Shown piece by piece: positions 1-8,656 of a stretch of DNA of 64,000 nt (its first letter is position 1; each line of letters begins with the position of its first letter). The position numbers and the translations under genes are program-made. Source of the DNA: Brucella pecoris (lineage in GTDB: Bacteria > Pseudomonadota > Alphaproteobacteria > Rhizobiales > Rhizobiaceae); the NCBI RefSeq assembly GCF_006376675.1, contig NZ_VEWK01000002.1, forward strand, positions 124,001-188,000. The letters run 5' to 3'. Under the pieces are notes generated by a model. The model worked only from the letters and a program-made list of their open reading frames with translations, ran no database searches and had not been told where the DNA came from.

Positions 1-561
1 TGGGAAAAAGGTTTCGATGGATCGTCGCTGGCCGATCTGACGACCGCCATGGGCATCAATGCTCCCAGTCTCTATGCAGCCTTCGGAAGCAAGGAAGGGC
101 TCTATCTGGAGGCCCTTGCCCTCTATGCCGGTGAAGTCGGCATTGAAATCTGGTCGACACTGGATGAAACGCCCGATGTCCGTGAAGCTTTCGAGAAGTT
201 CCTGTTCGCGACGATAGACTCCTACTGTCAGGACTCCGTGCCGCGCGGCTGCATGATCGCGCTCGATGCGCTGCATCGAACGCATTCGAGCGAAAACGTC
301 TGCGCGATGCTGCGCAATCGCCGTCAGTCCAATATCGAAATCCTGAAAAAGCGGCTTGAACGCAGTATTCGAGAGGGCGACATTGCCGCATCCGTTAATT
401 GTGAGGCGATCGCAACCTTTTACGCAACGGTTCAAAACGGCATGTCCATTCTCGCGCGCGACGGCGGAACGCGAGACGACCTCACCGCAACGGCACTGGG
501 GGCGATGGCAGGCTGGGAGAAACTGGTTTGCCCGCAAGGGAAGTCAGGCAACCAGCCTTAA
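1..561 (+). CDS. TetR/AcrR-family transcriptional regulator (5' truncated by window edge)
   Basis: The reading frame is open from base 1 and ends at 561, so the true start lies upstream. The first visible residues complete a TetR-type helix-turn-helix: a SLADLTTAMG stretch followed by APSLYAAFGSKEGLY, the usual recognition helix and post-helix signature. The rest is a helical ligand-binding C-terminal domain of the AcrR type, with a conserved-looking PRGCM segment. It should be a dimeric repressor responding to a small ligand. The ligand and targets cannot be read from this fragment. Its 3' end overlaps the end of the convergent hydrolase gene by 18 bp. Confidence 0.85.
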   Translation, partial: WEKGFDGSSLADLTTAMGINAPSLYAAFGSKEGLYLEALALYAGEVGIEIWSTLDETPDVREAFEKFLFATIDSYCQDSVPRGCMIALDALHRTHSSENVCAMLRNRRQSNIEILKKRLERSIREGDIAASVNCEAIATFYATVQNGMSILARDGGTRDDLTATALGAMAGWEKLVCPQGKSGNQP

Positions 562-1449
562 CCTTGGGGCATCATCAAGATAATCCGCCACCAGCGATGC
601 CACTTCGGCACTTGCGATGATGCGGCGATGTCCGAGGCCATCCGCCCAGTGCACCTTGACATGAGAGCCTGCCTTACCGGCCATTTCCGCACAGATGGCG
701 GGCACTTCCTTATCGTCATGAGCATGGATGACGAGCGTCGGAATCGTCATGCGGCGCAAATGCACGTCGGTGTCGAAGTCAGTGATCGGACGCGCTGCGA
801 GATAACGTACCTGTTCCTTCATTGCATTGCGCACATCCCGACCCAGCCCAAGCACTTTTCCGAAACCGTCGAACACACCTGCCATCGAATGCGGTGAAGC
901 AATCGTCACCAGCTTTGCCGGACGGTGCGACCGATAACAGCCAAGAGAGCCCGCGGCCGCATTGACGATGACCGCGCCGCCGAAGGAATGACCGATCATT
1001 GCATCGAACGGGCCATACTGGCGCCAGGCTACATCGACGGCAGCGATTGCCTGTATCATGTTGAGGGTGCGGCCAGACGATGCGCCATGCCCCGGCAGAT
1101 CGATGGAAACAACCCGCTCGCCACGCGCGACAAGCTCGCGAATGATCGTCATCATATCTGCTGTGCGTGATCCCCAGCCATGGACCACGAGCGATGTTCT
1201 TCCCACATAAGTATCGGGCTCGAACAGATAAGTCGCGACAAGCCCGCGATCGATAATCAGATCAAGCCGTTTTGCTTGATTCAGATCTTTGCTCGCCCGT
1301 TGAAGCCGCGCTGCATAAGCCTTGGTCTTCGGTTTGCGGCTTGGCGTTCGGCAGAAAATCCTGAACGCGGCGCGGCCTGCCTTATCGGCATCAATGCGCC
1401 CAAGCACACCCAGGCCGAATCGCGTAACCTGCAAAGAAAACGATGTCAT
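544..1449 (-). CDS. alpha/beta-fold hydrolase
   Basis: This 301-residue protein has a canonical alpha/beta hydrolase layout. It has an HGWGSRT oxyanion-region loop near residue 90, the nucleophile elbow GHSFGG near residue 153 (G-x-S-x-G), and a late acidic/histidine region (HAHDDKEVP, then GLGHRRI) that supplies the Asp and His of the triad. It is probably a cytosolic carboxylesterase or lipase-like enzyme of unknown substrate. It is divergent from the MarR regulator at 1497, with only 47 bp between the start codons. That shared region contains an inverted repeat, so regulation by the MarR protein is likely (inference). Confidence 0.8.
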   Translation of the reverse strand: MTSFSLQVTRFGLGVLGRIDADKAGRAAFRIFCRTPSRKPKTKAYAARLQRASKDLNQAKRLDLIIDRGLVATYLFEPDTYVGRTSLVVHGWGSRTADMMTIIRELVARGERVVSIDLPGHGASSGRTLNMIQAIAAVDVAWRQYGPFDAMIGHSFGGAVIVNAAAGSLGCYRSHRPAKLVTIASPHSMAGVFDGFGKVLGLGRDVRNAMKEQVRYLAARPITDFDTDVHLRRMTIPTLVIHAHDDKEVPAICAEMAGKAGSHVKVHWADGLGHRRIIASAEVASLVADYLDDAPRLRLVA

Positions 1450-1465
1450 GACAGGGCCTCAATTA

Positions 1466-1481
1466 TGTTCAATCATGAACA
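1466..1481. promoter_or_regulatory. candidate MarR operator (TGTTCA-N4-TGAACA)
   Basis: A perfect 6+6 inverted repeat, TGTTCA ATCA TGAACA, lies in the 47-bp gap between the divergent hydrolase and MarR genes. An 8-bp palindrome, TTGTACAA, follows at 1487-1494, just before the MarR start. MarR proteins commonly bind such dyads in the intergenic region shared with their target. The assignment is inferred from position and symmetry only. Confidence 0.5.
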
Positions 1482-1496
1482 AATAATTGTACAAGA

Positions 1497-1961
1497 ATGA
1501 ACAAAATGCAAGACAAGACTTCGAAGCTGCCGTGGGACAACCCGCGTTTCAAGAACTGGATCGCCGTTGCGCGTGCCGGCAAGGCGGTGGAACGCGCCCT
1601 CGCCCAGGGGCTGTCGGCCTTTGATCTCAAGATCGCCGACCTCGATGTACTGATGAATATTTATCGCCATCCGGGCGAATCCCAACACGATCTTGCACGT
1701 CGCATTCTCGTCGGACGTTCCAACATCACAATGCTGTTGCCGAAGCTTGAGAAGCGCGGCTTGCTGGTGCGCGAAGGCGACCCGGCAGACAAGCGCGTGA
1801 TGCGGCTGACGCTGACCACAAAGGGCGAAAAGCTTTTGGGACATGCGCTGACGGTCTATACAGAACTGATCGATCGCGTCATGGCGCAATCGACAACCGC
1901 GCAATGCAATTCGATGGGCGATGTGATGCGGCGCATATCCGAAATGCTGGAAAAGGAATAG
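1497..1961 (+). CDS. MarR-family transcriptional regulator
   Basis: This 154-residue protein has the winged-helix arrangement of MarR: a DLDVLMNIYRHPGESQHDLARRI helix pair, the recognition helix region VGRSNITMLLPKLEKRGLL, and the wing EGDPADKRVMRLTLT with the conserved D-x-R. It is expected to bind DNA as a dimer and to be released by small aromatic or oxidant ligands. ATG 1497 is used here; an in-frame ATG at 1506 is an alternative. The divergent hydrolase at 1449 is the likely target. Confidence 0.85.
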   Translation: MNKMQDKTSKLPWDNPRFKNWIAVARAGKAVERALAQGLSAFDLKIADLDVLMNIYRHPGESQHDLARRILVGRSNITMLLPKLEKRGLLVREGDPADKRVMRLTLTTKGEKLLGHALTVYTELIDRVMAQSTTAQCNSMGDVMRRISEMLEKE

Positions 1962-1974
1962 GCTGGAAGCCGGA

Positions 1975-2340
1975 TCAGCGATCCCGCTTCAGGCCCTTCT
2001 GGGCAAGCTCATCGAGATAGGTTTGCCACAGCGCGTCCTTTTCGGTGCCGAGCTTGTGGAGGTAGGTCCACGAGAACAGGCCGGTGTCGTGCATATCATC
2101 GAAAGTGATGCGGACGGCGTAGTTGCCGACGGGTTCCATCTTCATGATTTCGACATTGCGCTTGCCGCCAACAGTCACGCGCTGTTCCGGCGAATGCCCC
2201 TGCACTTCCGCTGAAGGCGACAAGACTCGCAGCAATTCTGCGGTCAGTTCGAATTTCTGGCCATCGTCGAACGCCACAGTCAGCAGCCTGCGGTCATGCG
2301 AAACACGCAATTCAGTCGGCCAGACGTCACTCATCACCAT
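1975..2340 (-). CDS. DUF971 (gamma-butyrobetaine hydroxylase-like N-terminal) protein
   Basis: A 121-residue single-domain protein. The pattern WPTELRVSHDRRLLTVAFDDG, a LLRVLSPSAEVQGH segment, and a C-terminal YAVRITFDDMHDTGLFSW typify DUF971. This is the small domain also found at the N-terminus of gamma-butyrobetaine hydroxylase. Stand-alone members have been suggested to have Fe-S or metal-related roles, but no function is firmly set for this one. It converges on the MarR gene with a 13-bp gap. Confidence 0.75.
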   Translation of the reverse strand: MVMSDVWPTELRVSHDRRLLTVAFDDGQKFELTAELLRVLSPSAEVQGHSPEQRVTVGGKRNVEIMKMEPVGNYAVRITFDDMHDTGLFSWTYLHKLGTEKDALWQTYLDELAQKGLKRDR

Positions 2341-2515
2341 TCTCCAGCTTGGTTCTTTGCCAGCTTTTGATAGGCCCCGCGCTAAAATATCGCAATAGTT
2401 ACCGCCATTATTGAAAGAGCTTCACGCGCGCGAAACTGGACAATGGAGCCCGCAGATCCTATTTCTAGATAAACGATGCGGATATCCCTCTGCATCATGT
2501 GGAAACAACGGCTTA

Positions 2516-3553
2516 ATGATGCACACAAACCAAGCCCGGCCACTTGTTTCCCCGAATGGACCCATGATCGATCCTTTCGGGCGTGCCATTACCTATCTTC
2601 GCGTTTCAGTGACGGATCGTTGTGATTTCCGCTGCACCTATTGCATGGCGGAACATATGACGTTCCTGCCCAAAAAGGATTTGCTGACGCTTGAGGAACT
2701 GGATCGGCTCTGCACCGCCTTTATCGAAAAGGGTGTCAGGAAGCTGCGCCTGACCGGTGGCGAGCCTTTGGTGCGCAAGAATATCATGCACCTGATCCGG
2801 CAGTTGTCGCGCCATCTGAAATCAGGCGCGCTCGATGAATTGACTCTGACCACGAATGGATCGCAACTTTCACGCTTTGCCGACGAACTGGCAGAGTGCG
2901 GTGTGCGGCGCATCAATGTCTCGCTGGACACGCTCGATCCCCAAAAGTTCCATGGGATTACCCGCTGGGGCGATCTCCCTCGCGTTCTCGAGGGCATAGA
3001 AGCAGCCCAGCGCGCCGGTATCCACGTCAAGATCAATGCAGTCGCGTTGAAGGATTTCAACGACCGCGAAATTCCCGAGCTGATACGCTGGGCCCATGGT
3101 CGCGGCATGGACATGACGCTCATCGAGACAATGCCGATGGGCGAGATCGAGTTCGACCGTACCGACCAGTATCTGCCACTTTCACAGCTACGCGAGGATC
3201 TGTCGCAACAGTTCACGCTTTCCGATATCCCTTACCGCACGGGCGGCCCTGCCCGTTATGTGACGATTGCCGAAACAGGCGGACGGCTCGGTTTCATCAC
3301 ACCGATGACCCATAATTTCTGCGAAAGCTGCAATCGCGTTCGGCTTACCTGCACCGGCATGCTCTATATGTGCCTCGGCCAGAACGACGATGCTGACCTA
3401 CGCAAAGCCTTGCGGGAAAGTGAAAACGATCTGCTGCTCAGCCAGGCTATCGACGAAGCCATTTCGCGCAAGCCCAAAGGTCATGACTTCATCATCGACC
3501 GCGATCACAATCGCCCTGCTGTGGCACGCCATATGAGTCTTACCGGCGGCTGA
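2516..3553 (+). CDS. moaA: GTP 3',8-cyclase MoaA (molybdenum cofactor biosynthesis)
   Basis: MoaA is a radical SAM enzyme that rearranges GTP to 3',8-cyclo-7,8-dihydro-GTP, the first step of molybdopterin synthesis. The protein shows the N-terminal cluster motif CDFRCTYCM (C-x3-C-x2-C). It also has the SAM-binding LTGGEPL, the C-terminal second cluster [13 protein letters not shown] with a later Cys, and the terminal Gly-Gly needed by MoaC-coupled catalysis. The frame is open upstream to 2411, but ATG 2516 gives 345 residues, the family length. It also places GGAA about 11 bp upstream, so the earlier start is not used. mobA and mobB follow after one transporter gene. Confidence 0.93.
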   Translation: MMHTNQARPLVSPNGPMIDPFGRAITYLRVSVTDRCDFRCTYCMAEHMTFLPKKDLLTLEELDRLCTAFIEKGVRKLRLTGGEPLVRKNIMHLIRQLSRHLKSGALDELTLTTNGSQLSRFADELAECGVRRINVSLDTLDPQKFHGITRWGDLPRVLEGIEAAQRAGIHVKINAVALKDFNDREIPELIRWAHGRGMDMTLIETMPMGEIEFDRTDQYLPLSQLREDLSQQFTLSDIPYRTGGPARYVTIAETGGRLGFITPMTHNFCESCNRVRLTCTGMLYMCLGQNDDADLRKALRESENDLLLSQAIDEAISRKPKGHDFIIDRDHNRPAVARHMSLTGG

Positions 3554-3644
3554 TCGGCTTATACTTAAAAAAGCCGACAAGCTGAAATAATTGTCGCGAG
3601 ATTGACTTTAAAACGGTATGGAATCCTAAACTGGATTCTGTATC

Positions 3645-4568
3645 GTGCCGCAGTCAGCAAACTTTCGTGCAAGTATTTTCATGCTTCTCGCCATGGGCAC
3701 CTTCACCATCGGCGATACGATCACAAAATACCTCCTGACCGAGATGAACAGCGGACAATATATGCTGATCCGGGGTATATTCGCGACGGTGCTCATCGGT
3801 TTTCTGGCCTGGCGACATGGTGCACTGCGCGGCCTGTCGCTTGAAAAGATGACGATCCTGCGTGTTGCGAGCGAAGTCGTGGCCACCGTCACTTACATTT
3901 ATTCCCTCGGTCATCTCTCCCAGGCGTTCTGTTCGGCAGTTTTTCAGGCAACGCCGCTCGTCGTGACACTGGGCGCTGCACTCTTCCTGAAAGAGAGAGT
4001 GGGCTGGCGCCGCTGGTCATGCATATTGGTCGGCTTCATCGGGGTCCTTATCATCATCCGGCCCGGAACGGACGGAGCTGCGAGCTTTGCCGCCATCGCC
4101 GTGCTTCTTGCCAGTGTATGTTTTGCCGCCACACGCGATATCGCCACGCGCCGCGTGCCTGCACACGTGCCGACCCTTTATTTATCCACACTGACGGCGG
4201 GCGCGATAATGCTGACAGGTGGCGCACTGACAGTTCCTATGGGCGGATGGCAGCCTGTCGGTACTGTTACAATCGGCGCCATCGCCATTGCTGCCATTCT
4301 GCTTCTCGTGGGGTATCACTTCATCATTCTGGCGATGCGTGAAGGTGAAGTATCGTTTGTTTCGCCGTTCCGCTATTCCAGTCTTCTTTGGGCAATAGGT
4401 CTCAGCACTTTGATTTTCGGCGAAGCGCCCGACATGTATACGATTGCTGGATCGGTTCTGGTAGTCGGGAGTGGTGTCTACATGGTTTATCGCGAGAACG
4501 TATTGAAGAAGCGGAAACGCAACAAAAGTACGCTTGCAACAATTCCGACCGGCGTGGAGCCTTCATGA
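3645..4568 (+). CDS. EamA/DMT-superfamily inner-membrane transporter
   Basis: About 307 residues with ten predicted hydrophobic segments arranged as two five-helix EamA repeats. A VGWRRWSCILVGFIGVLIIIRPG-type segment closes the first repeat, and IFGEAPDMYTIAGSVLVVGSG lies in the second. The substrate is unknown. The start is GTG 3645; an in-frame ATG at 3681 would remove 12 residues before the first helix. The stop overlaps the mobA start in an ATGA, so it is translationally coupled to mobA. The link to molybdenum cofactor metabolism is positional only. Confidence 0.82.
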   Translation: MPQSANFRASIFMLLAMGTFTIGDTITKYLLTEMNSGQYMLIRGIFATVLIGFLAWRHGALRGLSLEKMTILRVASEVVATVTYIYSLGHLSQAFCSAVFQATPLVVTLGAALFLKERVGWRRWSCILVGFIGVLIIIRPGTDGAASFAAIAVLLASVCFAATRDIATRRVPAHVPTLYLSTLTAGAIMLTGGALTVPMGGWQPVGTVTIGAIAIAAILLLVGYHFIILAMREGEVSFVSPFRYSSLLWAIGLSTLIFGEAPDMYTIAGSVLVVGSGVYMVYRENVLKKRKRNKSTLATIPTGVEPS

Positions 4569-5197
4569 TTGCCGGGGCCATCATCGCTGGTGGACTTTCC
4601 AGCCGTATGCAGGAAGGTGGCGTCGCTGGTGACAAATTCCTTCAGCCGCTTGGAAACACCGGCACTATCATTTCCCATGTCGTCAGGCGGATCAAACCGC
4701 AGGTCGAAAGCCTTGTGATCAATGCGAATAGCGATGATCCCCGCCTGATTGATCTCGGCGTGCCGGTGATCAAGGACCTGCCAGCCGAACATGGCGGTCC
4801 GCTGGTGGGCATTCTGACCGCGCTGACGCAGGTGCGGGGAACTTCACTCCTGCTGACGACAGCCGCCGATACGCCATTCCTGCCTCATGATATTGCTGAG
4901 CGCCTTCTCTCGCGTCGGAACGAAACCGGGGCACGGGTTGTTCTCGCCAGCTCCCTTGGCCGCGTCCATCCGATTTTCGGACTATGGGAAACCGGGCTGA
5001 AGGATGAACTCTCCGTCTGGCTCGCAAACACAAACAGGGCGAGCGTTTTCGCATTCGCTGAACATATCGGGTTCGAGACACTTGATTTTCCGCTTGCCTT
5101 CGCTGGCGATAGCCCGGAAACATATGATCCGTTCTTCAATATCAACCGGCCCGACGATCTTTTGGCAGCGCAGAAACTGGCTGAGGTAATGGAATGA
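4565..5197 (+). CDS. mobA: molybdenum cofactor guanylyltransferase MobA
   Basis: MobA transfers GMP from GTP to molybdopterin, giving the guanine dinucleotide cofactor used by DMSO-reductase-family enzymes. The N-terminus has the nucleotidyltransferase signature IIAGGLSSRM followed by a Lys in AGDKFLQPLG. Mid-protein DLPAEHGGPLVGIL and LTTAADTPFLP carry the metal- and GTP-binding residues. At 210 residues it has the usual length. ATG 4565 overlaps the preceding stop (ATGA), and its own stop overlaps the mobB start in the same way, so the three genes form one translationally coupled operon. Confidence 0.92.
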   Translation: MIAGAIIAGGLSSRMQEGGVAGDKFLQPLGNTGTIISHVVRRIKPQVESLVINANSDDPRLIDLGVPVIKDLPAEHGGPLVGILTALTQVRGTSLLLTTAADTPFLPHDIAERLLSRRNETGARVVLASSLGRVHPIFGLWETGLKDELSVWLANTNRASVFAFAEHIGFETLDFPLAFAGDSPETYDPFFNINRPDDLLAAQKLAEVME

Positions 5198-5697
5198 ATC
5201 AGAAGCTGTTCGGCATCACCGGCTGGAAAAACTCCGGCAAGACGACGATGACCGAACGTCTGGTCTCACACCTTACCGCGCGTGGATACCGTATCGCCAC
5301 GATCAAGCATGCCCATCATAATTTCGATATCGATCATGAAGGCACCGATTCCTGGCGTCATCGAAAAGCGGGTGCCGCGGAAGTCGCTATCGTCTCGTCG
5401 CAGCGTTACGCGATCATGCATGAGGGCCTTGGCGAAGAAGAGCCTTCGCTCTGGGAAATCGCGGCCAAACTGGCACCCTGTGATCTGGTTCTGGTCGAAG
5501 GATACAAACGCGAGACGCACAAGAAAATCGAGTTGCGCCGCGAAGGAGGGCATGAAGGACCAGCTCTCTCTGTCGACGACCCGACAATCGTTGCGATTGC
5601 CAGTGATCAGCCCCAGCCCGGTGAAAAAGTGCCCGTGTTTGGCATCAATGATATTGATAAGATAGCTGATTTCATCGAACGTGAGATGGCTATCTAA
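5194..5697 (+). CDS. mobB: molybdopterin-guanine dinucleotide biosynthesis adaptor MobB
   Basis: MobB is a GTP-binding P-loop protein that assists MobA. The Walker A motif GWKNSGKTT is at residues 8-16, HAHHNFDIDHEGTDSWRHRKAGA is the typical switch-like segment, and LVLVEGYKRETHKKIE is the conserved Walker B region. Length is 167 residues. The start overlaps the mobA stop (ATGA). No obvious strong terminator follows; the next gene begins 342 bp downstream. Confidence 0.92.
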   Translation: MNQKLFGITGWKNSGKTTMTERLVSHLTARGYRIATIKHAHHNFDIDHEGTDSWRHRKAGAAEVAIVSSQRYAIMHEGLGEEEPSLWEIAAKLAPCDLVLVEGYKRETHKKIELRREGGHEGPALSVDDPTIVAIASDQPQPGEKVPVFGINDIDKIADFIEREMAI

Positions 5698-6039
5698 GAA
5701 ATTCTCTAAAATATGGCATATAAACGATACGGTTCGCCATATAGTAGCGGAATATTGCAGAAAACACCGAGAATTTCCCGTTATAGACACACAATTTAAT
5801 TGCGTTGAACATCTTGCCAACCATCTCGAAATGGTGGGAATATCGTCGCTAGAACGGATGGCGACAACCTGAGTGCGAAAAAATATTGCGCATGATCGGC
5901 TCAACCATCTATTGGTAGCGGCGGGGGGAATCCGCTACCAAACGTGCAATTTAAAGTTTCACGGTCGTGACTACCCCTTAAGCGGCTGAACCAGAAGAAA
6001 TAATCAGGGAACCAGCCAGAACAAACGAGAGGACTAAAA
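5698..6039. promoter_or_regulatory. 342-bp intergenic region with a 10-bp hairpin, upstream of an ABC importer
   Basis: No credible gene is seen in this gap. It contains a perfect inverted repeat TTGGTAGCGG / CCGCTACCAA at 5912-5941 with a 10-nt G-rich loop. There is no U-tract after it, so it is unlikely to be a simple terminator. It sits about 100 bp before the binding-protein start, where a leader structure or operator would lie. A good ribosome-binding site (AGAGGA) precedes the ATG at 6040. Confidence 0.4.
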
Positions 6040-6846
6040 ATGCGCGTATTGAAGCGTATAGCCGCTGCAGCATCAGTTGCAGCACTGGCGATCACGATTG
6101 GCAGCATGACTGCTGGCGTTGCAAATGCGGAAGAACCACTCAAGCTCAAAATCGGCACCGAAGGCGCCTATCCTCCCTTCAACTTCATCAAGCCGGACGG
6201 CACCCTCTCAGGCTTTGACGTTGATATCGCCAAGGCGCTCTGCGATGAAATGAAGGCACAGTGCGAATTCGTCACCCAGGAATGGGACGGCGCTATTCCT
6301 GCACTTCAGGCAGGCAAGTTCGATGCCTTCATCGCCTCCATGTCCATCACGGATGAGCGCAAGAAGCAGGTCGACTTCTCCAACAAGTATTACAACACAC
6401 CTCCCGGCATCGCCGCTCCGAAGGACACCGACATCAAGGGCGTGACCAAGGAAGATCTCGCTGGCAAAACCATCGGCGTTCAGGTTTCCACCACACACTC
6501 GAACTATTCGGAAAAAACCTTTACCGACAGCACGATCAAGGCTTATCCGACCGCGGAGGAATACCGTCTCGATCTCGCCAACGGTCGTCTCGACGCCGTC
6601 AATGACGACAGTGTGACGCTGGCCGAATGGCTGAAGTCACCAGATGGCGCCTGCTGCAAGATGGTCGGCACTTTCCCACCGGTTATCGAAATCCATGGCC
6701 CGGGCGCTGGCGTAGCGTTCAAGAAGGGTCGCCCGGAATTGGTTGAAAAGTTCAACGCAGCCATCAAGGCGATCCGCGCAAACGGCAAGTACAAGGAAAT
6801 CAACGACAAGTACTTTGACTTTGATGCCTATGGTGCCGAAAATTAA
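6040..6846 (+). CDS. periplasmic solute-binding protein, family 3 (polar amino acid type)
   Basis: This 268-residue protein begins with a clear Sec signal peptide (basic MRVLKR, a hydrophobic Ala/Ile run, cleavage near ANA-EE around residue 30). The family 3 signature LSGFDVDIAKALC follows the ligand-binding start KIGTEGAYPPFNF. Later elements are DAFIASMSITDERKKQVDFS and the domain-crossing GAGVAFKKGRPEL. It resembles the lysine/arginine/ornithine/histidine group. It should deliver a basic or polar amino acid to the permease pair encoded downstream. A hairpin lies between it and those genes. Confidence 0.88.
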   Translation: MRVLKRIAAAASVAALAITIGSMTAGVANAEEPLKLKIGTEGAYPPFNFIKPDGTLSGFDVDIAKALCDEMKAQCEFVTQEWDGAIPALQAGKFDAFIASMSITDERKKQVDFSNKYYNTPPGIAAPKDTDIKGVTKEDLAGKTIGVQVSTTHSNYSEKTFTDSTIKAYPTAEEYRLDLANGRLDAVNDDSVTLAEWLKSPDGACCKMVGTFPPVIEIHGPGAGVAFKKGRPELVEKFNAAIKAIRANGKYKEINDKYFDFDAYGAEN

Positions 6847-6862
6847 TCAATGCTGACACATA

Positions 6863-6893
6863 TGCGCCGGTTTGCTTTCCGCAAATCGGCGCA
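6863..6893 (+). terminator. intercistronic hairpin between binding protein and permease genes
   Basis: TGCGCCGGTTTGC pairs with GCAAATCGGCGCA around a TTTCC loop, giving a 13-bp stem with one G-U pair. It starts 17 bp after the binding-protein stop codon and has only a weak U-run after it. Such structures often act as partial terminators or mRNA stabilisers that keep the binding protein in excess over the membrane subunits. This role is inferred. Confidence 0.5.
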
Positions 6894-6990
6894 AAACATT
6901 TTGTACGGGCTGCCGCACACACCTCGCTGCGCAAGACCTTGCAGGCGATAAGAACTGGGCGAATGCCTTTAGGAAAAAAAGAATAGGCGC

Positions 6991-7713
6991 ATGGAACATT
7001 ACGCCACTTTGTTGAGTTTCGGTCCCGATGGTTGGGGCGCAAGTATTGCTTGGGGGCTTCTGGTAACTGTCTCGCTGGCTCTGGCGACGCTTCCAGTCGG
7101 TCTTGCTTTGGGGTTTCTGGTAGCCATCGGCAAACAGTCCAGCGAACCATCGATACGGCTGGCATCAAACATCTACACCACAATCTTTCGCGGACTGCCT
7201 GAGCTTCTCACGCTCTTCCTTGTTTATTTCGGTGCCTCGCTTGGGCTGCAGCGGCTTTTGAGCATGTTCGGCATCGAGGCCAATGTCGAAATCAATGCGT
7301 TCGGCGCTGGTATGGTAGCGCTGGGCTTCGTCTTCTCGTCCTATTCGAGCGAAGTCTTCCTTTCAGCGTTCCGGGCGATCCCGCGCGGGCAATATGAAGG
7401 CGGTTATGCAGTTGGACTGTCGCATTGGCAGACCATGCGCAAGGTGATCCTGCCGCAGCTCATCCGCATCGCATTGCCCGGCCTTGCCAATCTATGGCTG
7501 GTGCTGCTCAAGGACACATCGCTGGTTTCGGTCATCACCCTGTCCGATATCCTGCGGCAGACCTCCATTGCGGCACGCGTGACCAAAGAACCGTTTCTGT
7601 TCTTCGGCATAGCTTGCCTGCTCTATCTGGTTCTCGCAATCATCTCCTCCTACTTCATCGACCGCATTGCCCGATGGGCCGATGCAGGCTCCAATCGTTC
7701 GCGAGGTGCATGA
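6991..7713 (+). CDS. polar amino-acid ABC transporter permease (HisQ/ArtQ-like)
   Basis: A 240-residue inner-membrane protein with about five membrane helices. It has a FRGLPELLTLFLVYFG segment and the cytoplasmic EAA loop YAVGLSHWQTMRKVILPQL, which contacts an ABC ATPase. An RBS-like purine run (AGGAAAAAAAG) precedes ATG 6991. Its stop (7711-7713) is directly followed by the second permease start at 7715. Together the two form the usual heterodimeric channel. Confidence 0.88.
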   Translation: MEHYATLLSFGPDGWGASIAWGLLVTVSLALATLPVGLALGFLVAIGKQSSEPSIRLASNIYTTIFRGLPELLTLFLVYFGASLGLQRLLSMFGIEANVEINAFGAGMVALGFVFSSYSSEVFLSAFRAIPRGQYEGGYAVGLSHWQTMRKVILPQLIRIALPGLANLWLVLLKDTSLVSVITLSDILRQTSIAARVTKEPFLFFGIACLLYLVLAIISSYFIDRIARWADAGSNRSRGA

Positions 7714-7714
7714 T

Positions 7715-8548
7715 ATGAGCCAAACTGTTTCCAACGCTGCAGGCGAAGTGATGGCTCCGCCACCGGTGGTGAAGCAATGGACGGGCATGCGCATTGCCGG
7801 CCACATCATCGTCGCACTCTGGTTTCTTCTCTTCGCTGGCCTTGCGATCTATCTTTACAATGCGTGGCGTATCGATCTGTTCGAAACCTATGGCCCACGC
7901 TACTGGTCCGGGCTTCTGATAACGCTGAAACTGGTCGCCGTATCGATCGTCATAGGTGCCCTGCTCTCACTGCCGATTACGGCCGCACGCATGTCCAGCA
8001 ACCGGTGGCTGCGCGGACTTGCCTTCGGTTACGTCTATTTCTTCCGTGGCACACCGCTGCTGGCGCAGACATTCCTTATTTATTACGGTTTCGGAACATT
8101 CCGTCCTTTCCTTGAAAGCATCGGGCTCTGGGTCTTTTTCCGTGATGCATGGAATTGTGCCATTCTGGCCTTTTCGCTCAACACGGCAGCTTATCAGGCT
8201 GAAATTCTGCGCGGCGCTATTCAGAGCGTGGCACTGGGCCAGTGGGAGGGTGCCGCGGCGCTTGGCATTTCGAAGCGCGTGACATTCTGGAAGGTCATTC
8301 TTCCGCAGGCGCTTATCGTGGCATTGCGCCCTTACGGCAATGAAATCATCCTGATGATCAAGGGCTCGGCCATCGTCGCTATCATCACAGTGCTTGATTT
8401 GATGGGCGAAACACGTCGTGCTTATTCACGGACATTCGATTTCCAGACTTATCTTTGGGCAGCGGTCATCTATCTGCTGATCGTCGAATGTTTGAGACAC
8501 ATTTGGGATTTCCTCGAACGACGCCTTACCCGGCATCTCGTTCGCTAG
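7715..8548 (+). CDS. polar amino-acid ABC transporter permease (HisM/ArtM-like)
   Basis: The second permease of the importer. It has a longer N-terminal extension before the first helix, then FFRGTPLLAQTFLIYYG and the EAA loop GAAALGISKRVTFWKVILPQAL. ATG 7715 lies one base after the previous stop and has GAGG about 8 bp upstream, so it is preferred over an in-frame ATG at 7667 inside the neighbour. That gives 277 residues. No ATP-binding subunit gene follows: a strong hairpin and an unrelated transferase come next. The ATPase must therefore be encoded elsewhere or shared. Confidence 0.88.
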   Translation: MSQTVSNAAGEVMAPPPVVKQWTGMRIAGHIIVALWFLLFAGLAIYLYNAWRIDLFETYGPRYWSGLLITLKLVAVSIVIGALLSLPITAARMSSNRWLRGLAFGYVYFFRGTPLLAQTFLIYYGFGTFRPFLESIGLWVFFRDAWNCAILAFSLNTAAYQAEILRGAIQSVALGQWEGAAALGISKRVTFWKVILPQALIVALRPYGNEIILMIKGSAIVAIITVLDLMGETRRAYSRTFDFQTYLWAAVIYLLIVECLRHIWDFLERRLTRHLVR

Positions 8549-8576
8549 ACATTGCCAGATTGACATAAACCGAAAT

Positions 8577-8612
8577 ATCGCCCCCGGCAGCCTTGCGGCT
8601 GCCGGGGGCGAT
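8577..8612 (+). terminator. strong hairpin after the ABC permease genes
   Basis: A perfect 16-bp stem, ATCGCCCCCGGCAGCC with its complement, encloses a TTGC loop, 28 bp after the last permease stop. The stem is very GC-rich but the U-tract is poor. It probably ends or stabilises the ABC operon transcript and separates it from the transferase gene. Confidence 0.7.
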
Positions 8613-8656
8613 CTGCTTAGAATACATTTTCCAACTGCAATGCAACAGGTTGAGTC

